This document shows positions 1-8,041 of a DNA stretch of 64,000 nt, in pieces. A program made the position numbers and the translations under genes. The notes beneath the pieces are model-generated. The model ran no database searches. It saw only the letters and a program-made list of their open reading frames with translations, and was not told where the DNA came from. Source of the DNA: Pseudomonas brassicacearum (GTDB lineage: Bacteria > Pseudomonadota > Gammaproteobacteria > Pseudomonadales > Pseudomonadaceae); contig NZ_MOBK01000006.1 of NCBI RefSeq assembly GCF_003732265.1, positions 1,054,001-1,118,000 of the forward strand, written 5' to 3'. The first letter of the stretch is position 1. Each line of letters starts with the position of its first letter.

Positions 1-974
1 TGGATCACCTTGCCATTCCAGCCGTGACGGTCCTGTTTGAAGAACACCGGGCCTGGCGAGTTGAGTTTCACGGCCAGGGCAATGAGCAACAACAGTGGGC
101 TTAAAAGGACAATGGCCAACAGCGCCACGCTCTTTTCCAGCAGGCTTTTACTCAGTGCAGCGGTGGGTTGGCTGGTCAACGGACTTTCATTCAGGTAGAT
201 CGCCGGCAAGCCATCCACGACTCTTACTGAGTGATTGAGCAGCGTCAGACTGTTCAAGTCCGGCACCCAGACCACGTCTACGTTGGCGCCCAGCAAATCG
301 ATATACATGGCCTCGATTTTTGCCGCTTCACTCAGGGGCAACGTAATGTACAAACGTCGGATGTCATGGGTTTCGATCAACTCCAACAGTTGCTCCTGCG
401 GGCCCACGATGCGCGGTGAACCCGGCGCCGGCGGGAGCGTGGTGTCCGTGCTGACCAGGCCCACCAGGGGGAAGTGCTCCAGGCTGCGGAGTTTGCGTGC
501 CAGTCCCAATGCCAGCTCGCCAGTCCCTACGATCAGGGTCTTGTGCTCGCTTTGAAGCGACCGTTGATAGTATTGCGAGAACCCGTGCAGCGGGACGTAC
601 AACAGCGCTTGCCCGATGTAGCCGCCGGCGGCCCATACCAGGATAAGTTGACGAGAAAACAGTTCGTCAGCCTTACAGATAAACGCCACACAGGCTAACG
701 CGGCCAATGTCATTGACCAACCCATGAACAAACGTCCCAAGCCCGTCAGATAGTTATCTTTCTTTGCATAGACGCCGCACCATGTATAGGCGGGAACCGA
801 AGCAAGTACAGCAAGAATTGCGCAGACCCGATAATAGAACTCTACCGTTCCGGTGTGGTAATAAACCAATGAAAACAACAGGGCAACTACAAAGCCCTGA
901 CCCAGTGCCCATTGTCCCCAGAAGGTCAATCCTTTGAGGTGGGTATTTCGATTGATACGAAGATTGTTAACCAT
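1..974 (-). CDS. Undecaprenyl-phosphate sugar-1-phosphate transferase (WcaJ/PssA type), 3' end cut by window
   Basis: Starts exopolysaccharide repeat-unit assembly by moving a sugar-1-phosphate from a nucleotide sugar to undecaprenyl phosphate in the inner membrane. The 324 residues present show four N-terminal membrane segments (about residues 25-39, 51-65, 85-101, 110-127), a Rossmann-like CoA_binding_3 domain (TLIVGTGELALG near 145), another hydrophobic segment (about 285-309), then NSPGPVFFKQDRHG, the opening motif of the bacterial sugar-transferase domain. The catalytic remainder lies beyond the left edge. The start is ATG at 974 (MVNNLRIN). It is probably the first gene of an exopolysaccharide operon running left. 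The family is clear from architecture; the sugar (glucose or galactose) cannot be told. Confidence 0.85.
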   Translation of the reverse strand, partial: MVNNLRINRNTHLKGLTFWGQWALGQGFVVALLFSLVYYHTGTVEFYYRVCAILAVLASVPAYTWCGVYAKKDNYLTGLGRLFMGWSMTLAALACVAFICKADELFSRQLILVWAAGGYIGQALLYVPLHGFSQYYQRSLQSEHKTLIVGTGELALGLARKLRSLEHFPLVGLVSTDTTLPPAPGSPRIVGPQEQLLELIETHDIRRLYITLPLSEAAKIEAMYIDLLGANVDVVWVPDLNSLTLLNHSVRVVDGLPAIYLNESPLTSQPTAALSKSLLEKSVALLAIVLLSPLLLLIALAVKLNSPGPVFFKQDRHGWNGKVI

Positions 975-1325
975 GCGATATCCCCAAAATACGTCCATTC
1001 GCGCGTCGACAGACAACAGCCAAAGTTGATGAAGCAAACGTTATTATTTTTATAAGATGGCAAAGCATTAGTGAGCGAAGTGCCACTATGCGGTGCGCTC
1101 GCCAGTGAATAGATTAATTTATTGGGAAGAGGGCTGTCTGACGACTTCTAACGGGGAGTTAGTGTTGGTGACTGTTAACCTTGGGTGGCGTGTTGTTAGA
1201 AAAAGTCGATAAGTGTAAGTTGGATTGCGTGGAGTTGCTGGAGGGGGTGTTTGAGCTTTGAAGGGGGTGACATAGGGTGCTTTCTTATTTTTGTAATGCA
1301 CTACCCGCAGGGTCATTGCGTTTGA
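975..1325. other. 351-bp intergenic region upstream of the sugar transferase
   Basis: An AT-richer spacer between the winged-helix gene and the transferase, presumably holding the promoter of the exopolysaccharide operon. I do not see a convincing -35/-10 pair, a terminator or a credible gene. An open frame at 1119-1316 (minus) has no recognisable domain and is not called. Confidence 0.5.
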
Positions 1326-2000
1326 TCAGGTGTGGCTTTTTCCTCGTATGATTTTTTGTATCAGGCAATACCCTCGATTCCTGACCGCTCGGAACAGGCG
1401 TTCGCCGTTACTGGCATTTTTAAACTTTTCCTGTAATCGGCTAAGGCACATCTCGAGACCGCGATAATGTTCGGGTTCTCTGCCGATGCTCCGAATAAGA
1501 TCATCTTTACTGACGACGCGATCATCATGGTTGAGCATCTTTTTGACCAGCGTGGCCTCCAGGCCAGTCAAGACAACCTCGATGTCATCTTTGATCAATG
1601 CGCCGCTGCCATTGCTCAATCGCCAGGCTTCTGTATGGGGATTGAGTGGTTTGGTCGCCCTGTACATGGCGTCCGAGGCTTCATCGGCACGAGAGTTGCT
1701 GTTATTAAACCGTGTATCGGACTGGGCTGTTCGCCACTCGGATTCGAATGATGAAAGCATACGCTGTGTATCACGTTTGATAACAGGCGGGACAATACTG
1801 TCCAGGTGAGGGGAAAAAAACTCCGTGAGTTTAGGGGCTGAAGAGGGTGGGACAACACCTTCGACAAACATTTTTGCCTGTGAGGTGCCAAATGAGTTGT
1901 ATTTCTCGTTAGACAGCAACTCTTCAAGCTCAAGTTGTAATGCCGAGCTGTGAGTGACGACGACAAAATATTTTCTGGGGAGGGGTGTGCTGCTTTCCAT
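1326..2000 (-). CDS. Winged-helix (OmpR/PhoB-type DNA-binding) regulator, 224 aa
   Basis: Likely DNA-binding regulator. The C-terminal about 95 residues fit a trans_reg_C winged helix: DIEVVLTGLEATLVKKML, then VSKDDLIRSIG, a recognition-helix region LEMCLSRLQEKFK, and the wing ending VRNRGYCLIQ. The N-terminal half resembles no receiver domain that I recognise. The start is ATG at 2000, because AGGAG lies 7 nt upstream; an in-frame GTG 21 nt earlier would read through this ribosome site. It lies 29 nt after the EAL-like gene, last of a three-gene unit (regulator, EAL-like, regulator) pointing at the sugar transferase. Role in exopolysaccharide control is inferred from position only. Confidence 0.72.
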   Translation of the reverse strand: MESSTPLPRKYFVVVTHSSALQLELEELLSNEKYNSFGTSQAKMFVEGVVPPSSAPKLTEFFSPHLDSIVPPVIKRDTQRMLSSFESEWRTAQSDTRFNNSNSRADEASDAMYRATKPLNPHTEAWRLSNGSGALIKDDIEVVLTGLEATLVKKMLNHDDRVVSKDDLIRSIGREPEHYRGLEMCLSRLQEKFKNASNGERLFRAVRNRGYCLIQKIIRGKSHT

Positions 2001-2029
2001 GTCTTCTCTCCTGAAGTGCACTTTCGGTT

Positions 2030-2791
2030 TTAATTCAAAAGGGTATCGGCAGGGGAGTAATGGCTCCCTTGGAAGTAATCAAAAGGCAACGCGCGTGCCA
2101 GTATATGACTGGCAGCCTGCTCGACTCTGTCGGCTATAAAGGCGACTTTGGTGGTGTGAGTCAGCATGGTCATGCGTTCGTGGAGTCGATTGAATAACTC
2201 AGGGTTGCCAGTCTGTTTAAGGTTCAAGTCTAGGGTTGAAAGGGGGATTTTTATATAGTCGAATAGATTCAGGGTGGTAAAGATTTCGATACTTTCGTCG
2301 TGAATGTCATAGCCATCGAAAGCAATCTCAATCCCATGATCTTTCAACAGATAGATGTTATTGAGGATTTTCTTTTTGTCGGTGAAACTCACCGCCGAAA
2401 GAGGCAGCTCATTGAGTGCGACAGCCAGTGTCTGGCCAAAATTGCTCAGCGCATCGTTGCACTGGATCAGCTCTTCGGTGAGTGCAGAACTGGCGAGATC
2501 TGATTGCCCTACGCAAACGAATCGTCGGCTCAGGTATTTATTTTCGCTTGAGACATTGCGGTCTTTTAGCGAAAAGGCAATCAGCCGGGTTTGCATCAGT
2601 ACTTCACTGTAGATGTCACTCATCTGCTGCATCGCTGACGCACAGGCGGCACGAGCGGGCGGAACCTGACTGTCGTCAAACTGTATTCTGATCTCGCTGC
2701 CAAATGGGCAGTCATCGCGAGTGAGGATCAATTGTCGAGACAAATAATGACTCGCACGATAGAAGTGAGACGCGCTCCCCGTTGCGTTCAT
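2030..2791 (-). CDS. Degenerate EAL-domain protein, 253 aa
   Basis: The C-terminal half aligns by eye with the second half of c-di-GMP phosphodiesterase EAL domains, but the metal and catalytic positions are altered: IAFDGYD stands where IALDDFG is usual, IKIP where IKID is usual, and IADRVE where AEGVE is usual. The QG near the end (FDYFQGSHYSP) is kept. I find no EAL tripeptide in the N-terminal part. It is therefore probably catalytically inactive and could bind a partner or c-di-GMP. A GGGAG lies about 10 nt upstream of ATG 2791. It sits between two winged-helix genes on the same strand, 29 nt from each, so the three are likely cotranscribed. Inactivity is inference from motif loss. Confidence 0.7.
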   Translation of the reverse strand: MNATGSASHFYRASHYLSRQLILTRDDCPFGSEIRIQFDDSQVPPARAACASAMQQMSDIYSEVLMQTRLIAFSLKDRNVSSENKYLSRRFVCVGQSDLASSALTEELIQCNDALSNFGQTLAVALNELPLSAVSFTDKKKILNNIYLLKDHGIEIAFDGYDIHDESIEIFTTLNLFDYIKIPLSTLDLNLKQTGNPELFNRLHERMTMLTHTTKVAFIADRVEQAASHILARALPFDYFQGSHYSPADTLLN

Positions 2792-2820
2792 ACTGCTATA
2801 ACTCCCTTACATACTAATCA

Positions 2821-3561
2821 TCAGGCGGTCGAGATCAGACCCCTGATTAAACGATATCCATGACCACGAATACTTTGAATGGCATTCGTGCCATACAGGC
2901 CTTTTATCTTTCCGCGAAGGCGGCTGATGGACTTTTCCAAGGCCCTTGGATCATAAAAATTAATATTAAGCCCCATGATTTTGGCGATTTCATCGTGGCT
3001 TAATATCTGGTTTTTTGTGCCGGTAAATGCTTCTAGAATCTTCATTTCCGGAAACGATACATCCAGTCTTTTATAGTCTCCAATCAGGCACATGCGAGTG
3101 GGGTCCAGGAGCAAATTATGCTGCTTCTGCCATTCCGCGCTATTAAAAAACTCGGAAAGTACGTCCGGGTTTTCGTCAGTCAAAGTACCAAACTTAATAC
3201 AATAGTCGGCCCCGGCAAGATAATATTTCATCTTGTTGTAAGTGCCTCTACCGGTAAACGCTACAAAAATAATGAGTGCATGGTTGTCAGCACGCATATT
3301 TTCAACGAGGGCAAGGCTTTCAACAAACGCCTGAGGGCTGTCAATGACAATGAAGACTGCTCGGTATGAATGAGAGTCTTGATTTTTTCTAAAAGAGTTG
3401 CTGTAGCACATTGTATCAACAGGTATATCATTCGGGACGTGGTTTGCTACTAAAGTCTTAAAGCCCTCCACTAACGTTTGGGTCCGCCCAATGGTGAGAA
3501 TACCGGTCACCTCCTTCGCGTGACTGTGGCTGGTAGTCGTTATTTTCCCTGTAAGCATCAT
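2821..3561 (-). CDS. Atypical response regulator: receiver-like domain plus winged helix, 246 aa
   Basis: C-terminal residues about 150-246 form an OmpR/PhoB-type winged helix (FPEMKILEAF, LSHDEIAKIMG, ALEKSISRLRGKIKG, IRGHGYRLIRG). The N-terminal about 135 residues have receiver-like features: a hydrophobic strand ending VID (AVFIVIDSPQ) where the phospho-acceptor Asp would lie, and LAGADYCIKFG, like the conserved Lys strand. The usual paired acidic residues at strand 1 are missing (GILTIGRTQT). It may act without phosphorylation, and no sensor kinase is adjacent. It is the first gene of the three-regulator unit and is divergent from uppP across a 497-bp spacer. ATG 3561 is followed directly by a second ATG, so the start may be one codon later. 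Confidence 0.72.
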   Translation of the reverse strand: MMLTGKITTTSHSHAKEVTGILTIGRTQTLVEGFKTLVANHVPNDIPVDTMCYSNSFRKNQDSHSYRAVFIVIDSPQAFVESLALVENMRADNHALIIFVAFTGRGTYNKMKYYLAGADYCIKFGTLTDENPDVLSEFFNSAEWQKQHNLLLDPTRMCLIGDYKRLDVSFPEMKILEAFTGTKNQILSHDEIAKIMGLNINFYDPRALEKSISRLRGKIKGLYGTNAIQSIRGHGYRLIRGLISTA

Positions 3562-4058
3562 GCTTTGACTCGGCTGGGTGCTGACATTTGGATGTTAAAG
3601 CACTGATTCTCATCTGTGACTGACAATTGGTAACATTTCATGGGGTTTTCTCGCTGGCATCACATTTTTTTAACATTGCTGGTGAATTTGTTAGCAAACA
3701 TTGCGCTACTGTGTGATTGATGGTGGCTGGCAAAAGAATGTCATTGTGCCATCTATCAGCTTGTTGTCCCGCCTTTCCAGCTCAATACGCTGTGCTCCGG
3801 TAAACGCAGTCGCTGAATGACTTTGTGGGTTGAGTGTTATGAATGATCAGCACTTGGTTACTTGACATGTCGGTTTGAGCTTTTCTTTGGTGCTGAACTA
3901 ACTAGCATTAAGCCGTGCATAACATCAGGGTTGTTAGTTGTGATGGTGGACAATAATTAACATTGGGTTTTAATGCGCGGCTGAATACGTTTTACTTTCT
4001 CTTTAGCGGTGCATTAAAAGCACGTCAGTGGATGTGTTTTTTTCGATGGGGAGGATTG
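3562..4058. promoter_or_regulatory. 497-bp AT-rich divergent region with repeated AACATT motifs
   Basis: Divergent region between the regulator unit (minus) and uppP (plus), clearly AT-richer than its surroundings. AACATTGC occurs at 3672-3679 and 3697-3704, with related AACATT at 3632 and 3959. It probably holds both promoters. I find no gene in it. The upstream in-frame extension of uppP (3963-4058) is rejected because the ribosome site lies at 4048-4055. Confidence 0.45.
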
Positions 4059-4892
4059 ATGGATTTTTGGACTAGTGTGTCGGTATTGATTTTGGGTGTG
4101 GTCGAAGGGCTGACAGAGTTTTTGCCTATATCAAGTACAGGGCATCAGATTATTGTCGCGGACTTGCTCGACTTCGGTGGTCAGCGGGCAATGGCCTTCA
4201 ACATCATCATTCAACTGGGTGCAATCCTGGCGGTTGTCTGGGAGTTTCGTCGCAAGATCCTCGAGATCATCACAGGCTTGCCAACTCAACGTAATGCACA
4301 ACGTTTTACCTTGAATTTGTTGATCGGGTTTATGCCGGCCGTTGTCTTGGGCGTATTGTTCGCCGACAAGATCCATGAGTATCTGTTTAATCCCATCACC
4401 GTGGCAGTGGCATTGGTCGTGGGCGGCTTTATCATGTTGTGGGCAGAGCGGCGTGAACATGTGGTGTATGTCGATCATGTAGATGACATGCGCTGGACCG
4501 ACGCCCTGAAGGTCGGCTTCGCACAGTGCCTGGCAATGATTCCGGGCACCTCACGCTCTGGATCGACCATTATCGGTGGGCTGCTGTTTGGTCTGTCACG
4601 CAAGGCTGCCACCGAGTTTTCGTTCTTCCTGGCCATGCCAACCATGGTTGGTGCCGCCGTCTATTCAGGCTACAAGTATCGGGACCTTTTCCAGGCCGAC
4701 GACCTGCCAGTGTTTGCCCTGGGTTTTGTCACCGCGTTCTTTTTCGCCATGATTGCTGTGCGCGGCCTGCTCAAGTTCATCGCCAGCCACAGTTACGCCG
4801 TATTCGCCTGGTACCGGATCGCATTTGGTTTGTTGATCCTGGCAACCTGGACATTCGGCTGGGTTAACTGGACTGAGGCGGCAGCGCTCTGA
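4059..4892 (+). CDS. uppP: Undecaprenyl-diphosphate phosphatase
   Basis: Dephosphorylates undecaprenyl diphosphate to recycle the lipid carrier used for peptidoglycan and polysaccharide synthesis; bacitracin resistance is a known by-effect of the family. The 277 residues show the BacA/UppP signatures: GLTEFLPISSTGH near the N-terminus and PGTSRSGSTI in the middle, with several membrane segments. The chosen ATG 4059 (MDFWTSV) has GGGGAGGA just upstream; an ATG-like start 96 nt earlier has none. It is followed by a strong terminator. Sharing a carrier lipid with the nearby sugar transferase may explain the neighbourhood, but uppP is divergent and has its own promoter region. Confidence 0.95.
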   Translation: MDFWTSVSVLILGVVEGLTEFLPISSTGHQIIVADLLDFGGQRAMAFNIIIQLGAILAVVWEFRRKILEIITGLPTQRNAQRFTLNLLIGFMPAVVLGVLFADKIHEYLFNPITVAVALVVGGFIMLWAERREHVVYVDHVDDMRWTDALKVGFAQCLAMIPGTSRSGSTIIGGLLFGLSRKAATEFSFFLAMPTMVGAAVYSGYKYRDLFQADDLPVFALGFVTAFFFAMIAVRGLLKFIASHSYAVFAWYRIAFGLLILATWTFGWVNWTEAAAL

Positions 4893-4899
4893 CACTTAC

Positions 4900-4929
4900 A
4901 CCAGGCTGCGGGAAATGCAGCCTGGTTTC
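4900..4929. terminator. Terminator between uppP and dusA
   Basis: A perfect 10-bp stem (ACCAGGCTGC / GCAGCCTGGT, 7-nt loop) followed by TTTCT, 7 nt after the uppP stop and before the convergent dusA stop. Confidence 0.75.
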
Positions 4930-4939
4930 TCGCTAACCG

Positions 4940-5935
4940 TTAACGCCCCTCAAGTAACTCCGCCGCCTGATCCAGCAAGGCCAAAGGCTCTTTGGCCTTG
5001 TGAATATCCACCGACAACAACTGCCGAAACTTGCGCGCTCCCGGAAACCCGGTGCCCAGCCCCAGCACATGCCGGGTGATATGGTGCATCGAGCCACCCG
5101 CATCGATGTGCGCGGCTATGTAAGGCCGCAACTGCGCCAGCGCCTCGGCGCGGCTGATCACCGGCGCCGTACTGCCGAACAGCTGCTGATCCACCTCAGC
5201 CATTACATAAGGATTGTGATACGCCTCGCGGCCCAACATCACGCCGTCGAACGTCTGCAAATGCTCGTGACAGGCCTCCAGCGTCTTGATCCCGCCGTTG
5301 AGAATAATCTCCAACTCCGGAAAATCCGTCTTCAACTGCGCCGCCACGTCATAACGCAGGGGCGGAATGTCGCGGTTCTCCTTCGGCGACAACCCCTCCA
5401 GAATCGCAATCCGCGCATGCACCGTAAAACTCGTGCACCCGGCATCCCGAACCGTGCCGACGAAATCACACAACTCCTCGTAACTGTCCCGCCCATTGAT
5501 CCCGATGCGGTGCTTCACCGTCACCGGAATCGACACCGCATCACGCATCGCCTTCACACAATCCGCCACCAACTGCGGATGCCCCATCAGGCACGCGCCG
5601 ATCATATTGTTCTGCACCCGATCACTCGGGCAGCCGACGTTAAGATTCACCTCATCGTAGCCGTGTTCCTGGGCCATGCGGGCGCAGGCGGCGAGGTCCA
5701 GCGGGACACTGCCACCGAGTTGCAGGGCGAGCGGATGTTCGGCTTCGTTGTGACGGAGGAAGCGCTCGTGATCGCCGTTGAGCAGCGCACCGGTGGTGAC
5801 CATTTCAGTGTAGAGGAGGGCGTTTTTCGACAATAGGCGTAGGAAAAAACGACAGTGTCTATCAGTCCAATCCATCATCGGGGCGACGGAGAAGCGGCGG
5901 GAGAGCGGGGCGGGTGTGGCAGTGATTGGGGGCAT
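4940..5935 (-). CDS. dusA: tRNA-dihydrouridine(20/20a) synthase
   Basis: FMN enzyme that reduces uridine to dihydrouridine in the tRNA D-loop. Over 331 residues it has the Dus hallmarks: VAPMMDWTDRHCR at the N-terminus, LALQLGGS, LNVGCPSDRVQ with the catalytic Cys, VTVKHRIG, FTVHAR and LNGGI for FMN and phosphate binding, then GVMLGREAYHNP. The PMMDWTDRHCR and GCPSDRV variants point to DusA rather than DusB or DusC. It is a single gene convergent with uppP. The window also encodes dusC, so two of the three usual Dus enzymes are here. Confidence 0.95.
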   Translation of the reverse strand: MPPITATPAPLSRRFSVAPMMDWTDRHCRFFLRLLSKNALLYTEMVTTGALLNGDHERFLRHNEAEHPLALQLGGSVPLDLAACARMAQEHGYDEVNLNVGCPSDRVQNNMIGACLMGHPQLVADCVKAMRDAVSIPVTVKHRIGINGRDSYEELCDFVGTVRDAGCTSFTVHARIAILEGLSPKENRDIPPLRYDVAAQLKTDFPELEIILNGGIKTLEACHEHLQTFDGVMLGREAYHNPYVMAEVDQQLFGSTAPVISRAEALAQLRPYIAAHIDAGGSMHHITRHVLGLGTGFPGARKFRQLLSVDIHKAKEPLALLDQAAELLEGR

Positions 5936-6115
5936 TGGAGGTCTGGAATCGGTGGGGCGAAAGGCGGGAGTTTATCAGGAATGGGTTGGTTGGGTTGAGG
6001 CGAGTCGTGCGAGGTTAATCCTTCGGATGCCAGGAACGGTATTGAGCAAGACAGCCATTAGACGGACTGATAGCATCTGGCTACTAATTAAAAAGCTGTT
6101 CGAGGAAGGGATCCC

Positions 6116-6775
6116 ATGCTCAAGAAAATTGCGTCGCTTGCTTTAGTCACCGCCAGCATTTTTGTATTCGCACAAAGCGCGGCCGCCGAAGATAAGCTCT
6201 TCAAGAATTACGTCTATCAATCCCCCCTCGTGAACTACACCGAAGCTGCGGGTTACTACGACTGCTCTGAAGATGTCGGCGGAACGGCAAGGTGCATCGA
6301 CGACGTTGACTTCCTCGAAGAGAAATTCACCGTCGCATTGGTGTTCTCGGGTGACAAGCTGATCATGGTGTCGTTGATCAGCCCGTTCGATCAGGATTTG
6401 TATGGCAAAGCCATCGCAGGTCTTTCCAAGACCTTTACATTGGTTTCCATGACCGATGACAAGTCGATGCTGGACGTGGTCGAAGTCGCGAAGAAGGTGA
6501 GCAGCAAAGACGAGTTGACCGCGAAGTTAGCCAACTTTGAACAGGTCGGCCTGACCTCCGGGAATTTGACCTATACGTTCCTGGAAGGTGTGAATGCCAA
6601 AGGGCAGTCGAATGCGATTGGCGCGTTGAATGCATCGGCTGAGAATACGAGGTCTGCTGAATTGGTGCTTGCGGGGGAAGGGGCTGACGCGGGGTTGTTG
6701 ATTCGGTTTTCGTTTCCGCGGTTAGAGGCTAATAAGATTATTCAGGCGGCTAAGAAGCCGGTTGAGGCTTTTTGA
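6116..6775 (+). CDS. Exported protein of unknown function, 219 aa
   Basis: I do not recognise the family. It has a clear Sec signal peptide (MLKKIASLALVTASIFVFA, cleavage after SAAA). The mature part is rich in beta-prone segments and contains two cysteines (YYDCSE and ARCIDD), which could form a disulfide in the periplasm. The ribosome site GAGGAAGGGA lies upstream of ATG 6116. It stands alone between divergent dusA and a terminator. No catalytic motif is visible. Confidence 0.75.
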   Translation: MLKKIASLALVTASIFVFAQSAAAEDKLFKNYVYQSPLVNYTEAAGYYDCSEDVGGTARCIDDVDFLEEKFTVALVFSGDKLIMVSLISPFDQDLYGKAIAGLSKTFTLVSMTDDKSMLDVVEVAKKVSSKDELTAKLANFEQVGLTSGNLTYTFLEGVNAKGQSNAIGALNASAENTRSAELVLAGEGADAGLLIRFSFPRLEANKIIQAAKKPVEAF

Positions 6776-6783
6776 ATTTTGAA

Positions 6784-6825
6784 CTGAAAGGGGGCGACGT
6801 ATTAAACAGGTCCGCCCCTTTTCTC
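6784..6825 (+). terminator. Terminator after the 219-aa exported protein gene
   Basis: A GC stem built from AAAGGGGGCG and CGCCCCTTTT with a loop of about 17 nt and one bulge, followed by TTTTCT. The stem faces both the plus gene and the convergent minus lipoprotein gene. Confidence 0.6.
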
Positions 6826-6849
6826 GTACACACTCGCCGAGCGCCCCAC

Positions 6850-7455
6850 TCAAAAAAACCAACTACGATCATCTTCCAGCGCCTGACGACAAAGCTTGAG
6901 CTGCGAATTATAACTCTGTGATTGTTGCTCTACTTTGCGCGCTACCTGCATCAGCCAAGGCTTGGCGAGATAGGTGCCGTTACGATAACCCCCACGGCCC
7001 TCGTGGTACGCCAGATACTGGTTATAAGCATCCCATTTGGAGATCCCGAGTTGGCGCTGGGTGCCGGTTGTGTACCAGCCGATGAACATGATCGCGTCAT
7101 CAAAGTTGTCACGCGAGCCGCCATTGCCGGTGCCGCTTTTGTACTCGCCCCACACCGGGTCTTGCGCTTGCGCATAGCCGTAGGCGGAACTGACTCGACC
7201 CCAAGGGATAACCCACAGCAGGTAGTCGCGAGGTGGCAAGGCATCGGAAATAAAACTGCTTTCTTGCTTCATGATGGCCATCGCCACATGTTGAGGCGTG
7301 CCCCACTTCTCCTGCATCTTCAGCGAGTCTTCATACCAGTCAGGGTATTCACGATAGATATTGCAGAGGTTGTTCTGATCTTTGGGTGGTGGCGTTGCGC
7401 AGCCCGTCAAGGTCAGCAGCATCAATACAGGTAGCCATGTTCGCCATTGCTTCAT
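6850..7455 (-). CDS. Lipoprotein with lysozyme-like (SLT) transglycosylase fold, 201 aa
   Basis: Lipoprotein signal LMLLTLTGCA (lipobox LTGC) puts it in the envelope. The body fits a small lytic-transglycosylase-like domain: AMAIMKQESSFI carries the expected catalytic Glu, and SAYGYAQAQDPVW and YLAYHEGRGGY match later parts of the lysozyme fold. The family cleaves peptidoglycan glycan strands to give 1,6-anhydro ends. At 201 residues it is a bare catalytic domain. No neighbour shares an operon with it. Substrate activity is inferred from the fold. Confidence 0.8.
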   Translation of the reverse strand: MKQWRTWLPVLMLLTLTGCATPPPKDQNNLCNIYREYPDWYEDSLKMQEKWGTPQHVAMAIMKQESSFISDALPPRDYLLWVIPWGRVSSAYGYAQAQDPVWGEYKSGTGNGGSRDNFDDAIMFIGWYTTGTQRQLGISKWDAYNQYLAYHEGRGGYRNGTYLAKPWLMQVARKVEQQSQSYNSQLKLCRQALEDDRSWFF

Positions 7456-7758
7456 TCATCGTGTCTCGGAAAAGAGTAAGGGCGACAGTCAGCCCATCTA
7501 TGTTGCTCGTTGCTCGTTGCTCGTTGCTCGCGTGGAGCAAAGCACCGCTTGCAACGTCTGATGTTATTCGGCTGGATGGGGTCACCCGTTAGGCGGTTGG
7601 CTTTGTAACGTCCTGCGACCATTGAACCGACCCAAAACTGCGAATCCTGAACCAACGCTGTCGCCCCGCAAAGTTTCATAATCCCCCGCGAAATTGCAGC
7701 CTAGGATGACAACTCAACCTCGTATCACCGCGCCCTCCACCCCACAGGGAACTGAAAA
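7456..7758. other. 303-bp spacer with a four-copy heptamer repeat
   Basis: Divergent spacer between two lipoprotein genes. It contains four perfect tandem copies of GTTGCTC at 7502-7529. Otherwise I see no gene, terminator or clear promoter. Confidence 0.5.
7502..7529. repeat. Tandem heptamer GTTGCTC x4
   Basis: Four exact head-to-tail copies of a 7-bp unit in non-coding DNA, a candidate site for slippage. Confidence 0.9.
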
Positions 7759-7977
7759 ATGATCTCGAATCTCATCAAAGTCGTGCTAATCGGTGGTGCA
7801 GTGCTGTTGAGCGCCTGTTCGGGTGCAAGTACCCATAGCGAGTATTCGGAAGCCACGCTGCCTTCTGCCGGTTTTGGCCCGGGGCCGACCAACAATCCCG
7901 GCAAGATGAATGTACATGGCAGTGCGCTCGGCAACAGTTTCGGCGAGTACAGTTCGGGTTTGTTGCACGACGATTAG
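7759..7977 (+). CDS. Small lipoprotein, 72 aa
   Basis: Signal sequence MISNLIKVVLIGGAVLLSAC with lipobox LSAC gives a mature lipoprotein of about 53 residues, rich in Gly, Ser and Pro, without a recognised domain. AGGGAACTG stands upstream of ATG 7759 as a ribosome site, and a strong terminator follows 4 nt after the stop, which supports a real single-gene unit. Function unknown. Confidence 0.75.
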   Translation: MISNLIKVVLIGGAVLLSACSGASTHSEYSEATLPSAGFGPGPTNNPGKMNVHGSALGNSFGEYSSGLLHDD

Positions 7978-7978
7978 C

Positions 7979-8006
7979 TAACGGCGGAAGTGTTTCCGCC
8001 GTTTTG
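7979..8006 (+). terminator. Terminator after the small lipoprotein gene
   Basis: A perfect 9-bp stem ACGGCGGAA / TTCCGCCGT with a 4-nt loop, followed by TTTT. Confidence 0.85.
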
Positions 8007-8041
8007 CGATTTGCCTGAGATGGCGTGTGGGAACTGGCGGC

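Noticed and set aside
1119..1316. 65-codon open frame upstream of the sugar transferase
   Set aside because: No ribosome site, signal or domain; composition is that of non-coding DNA.
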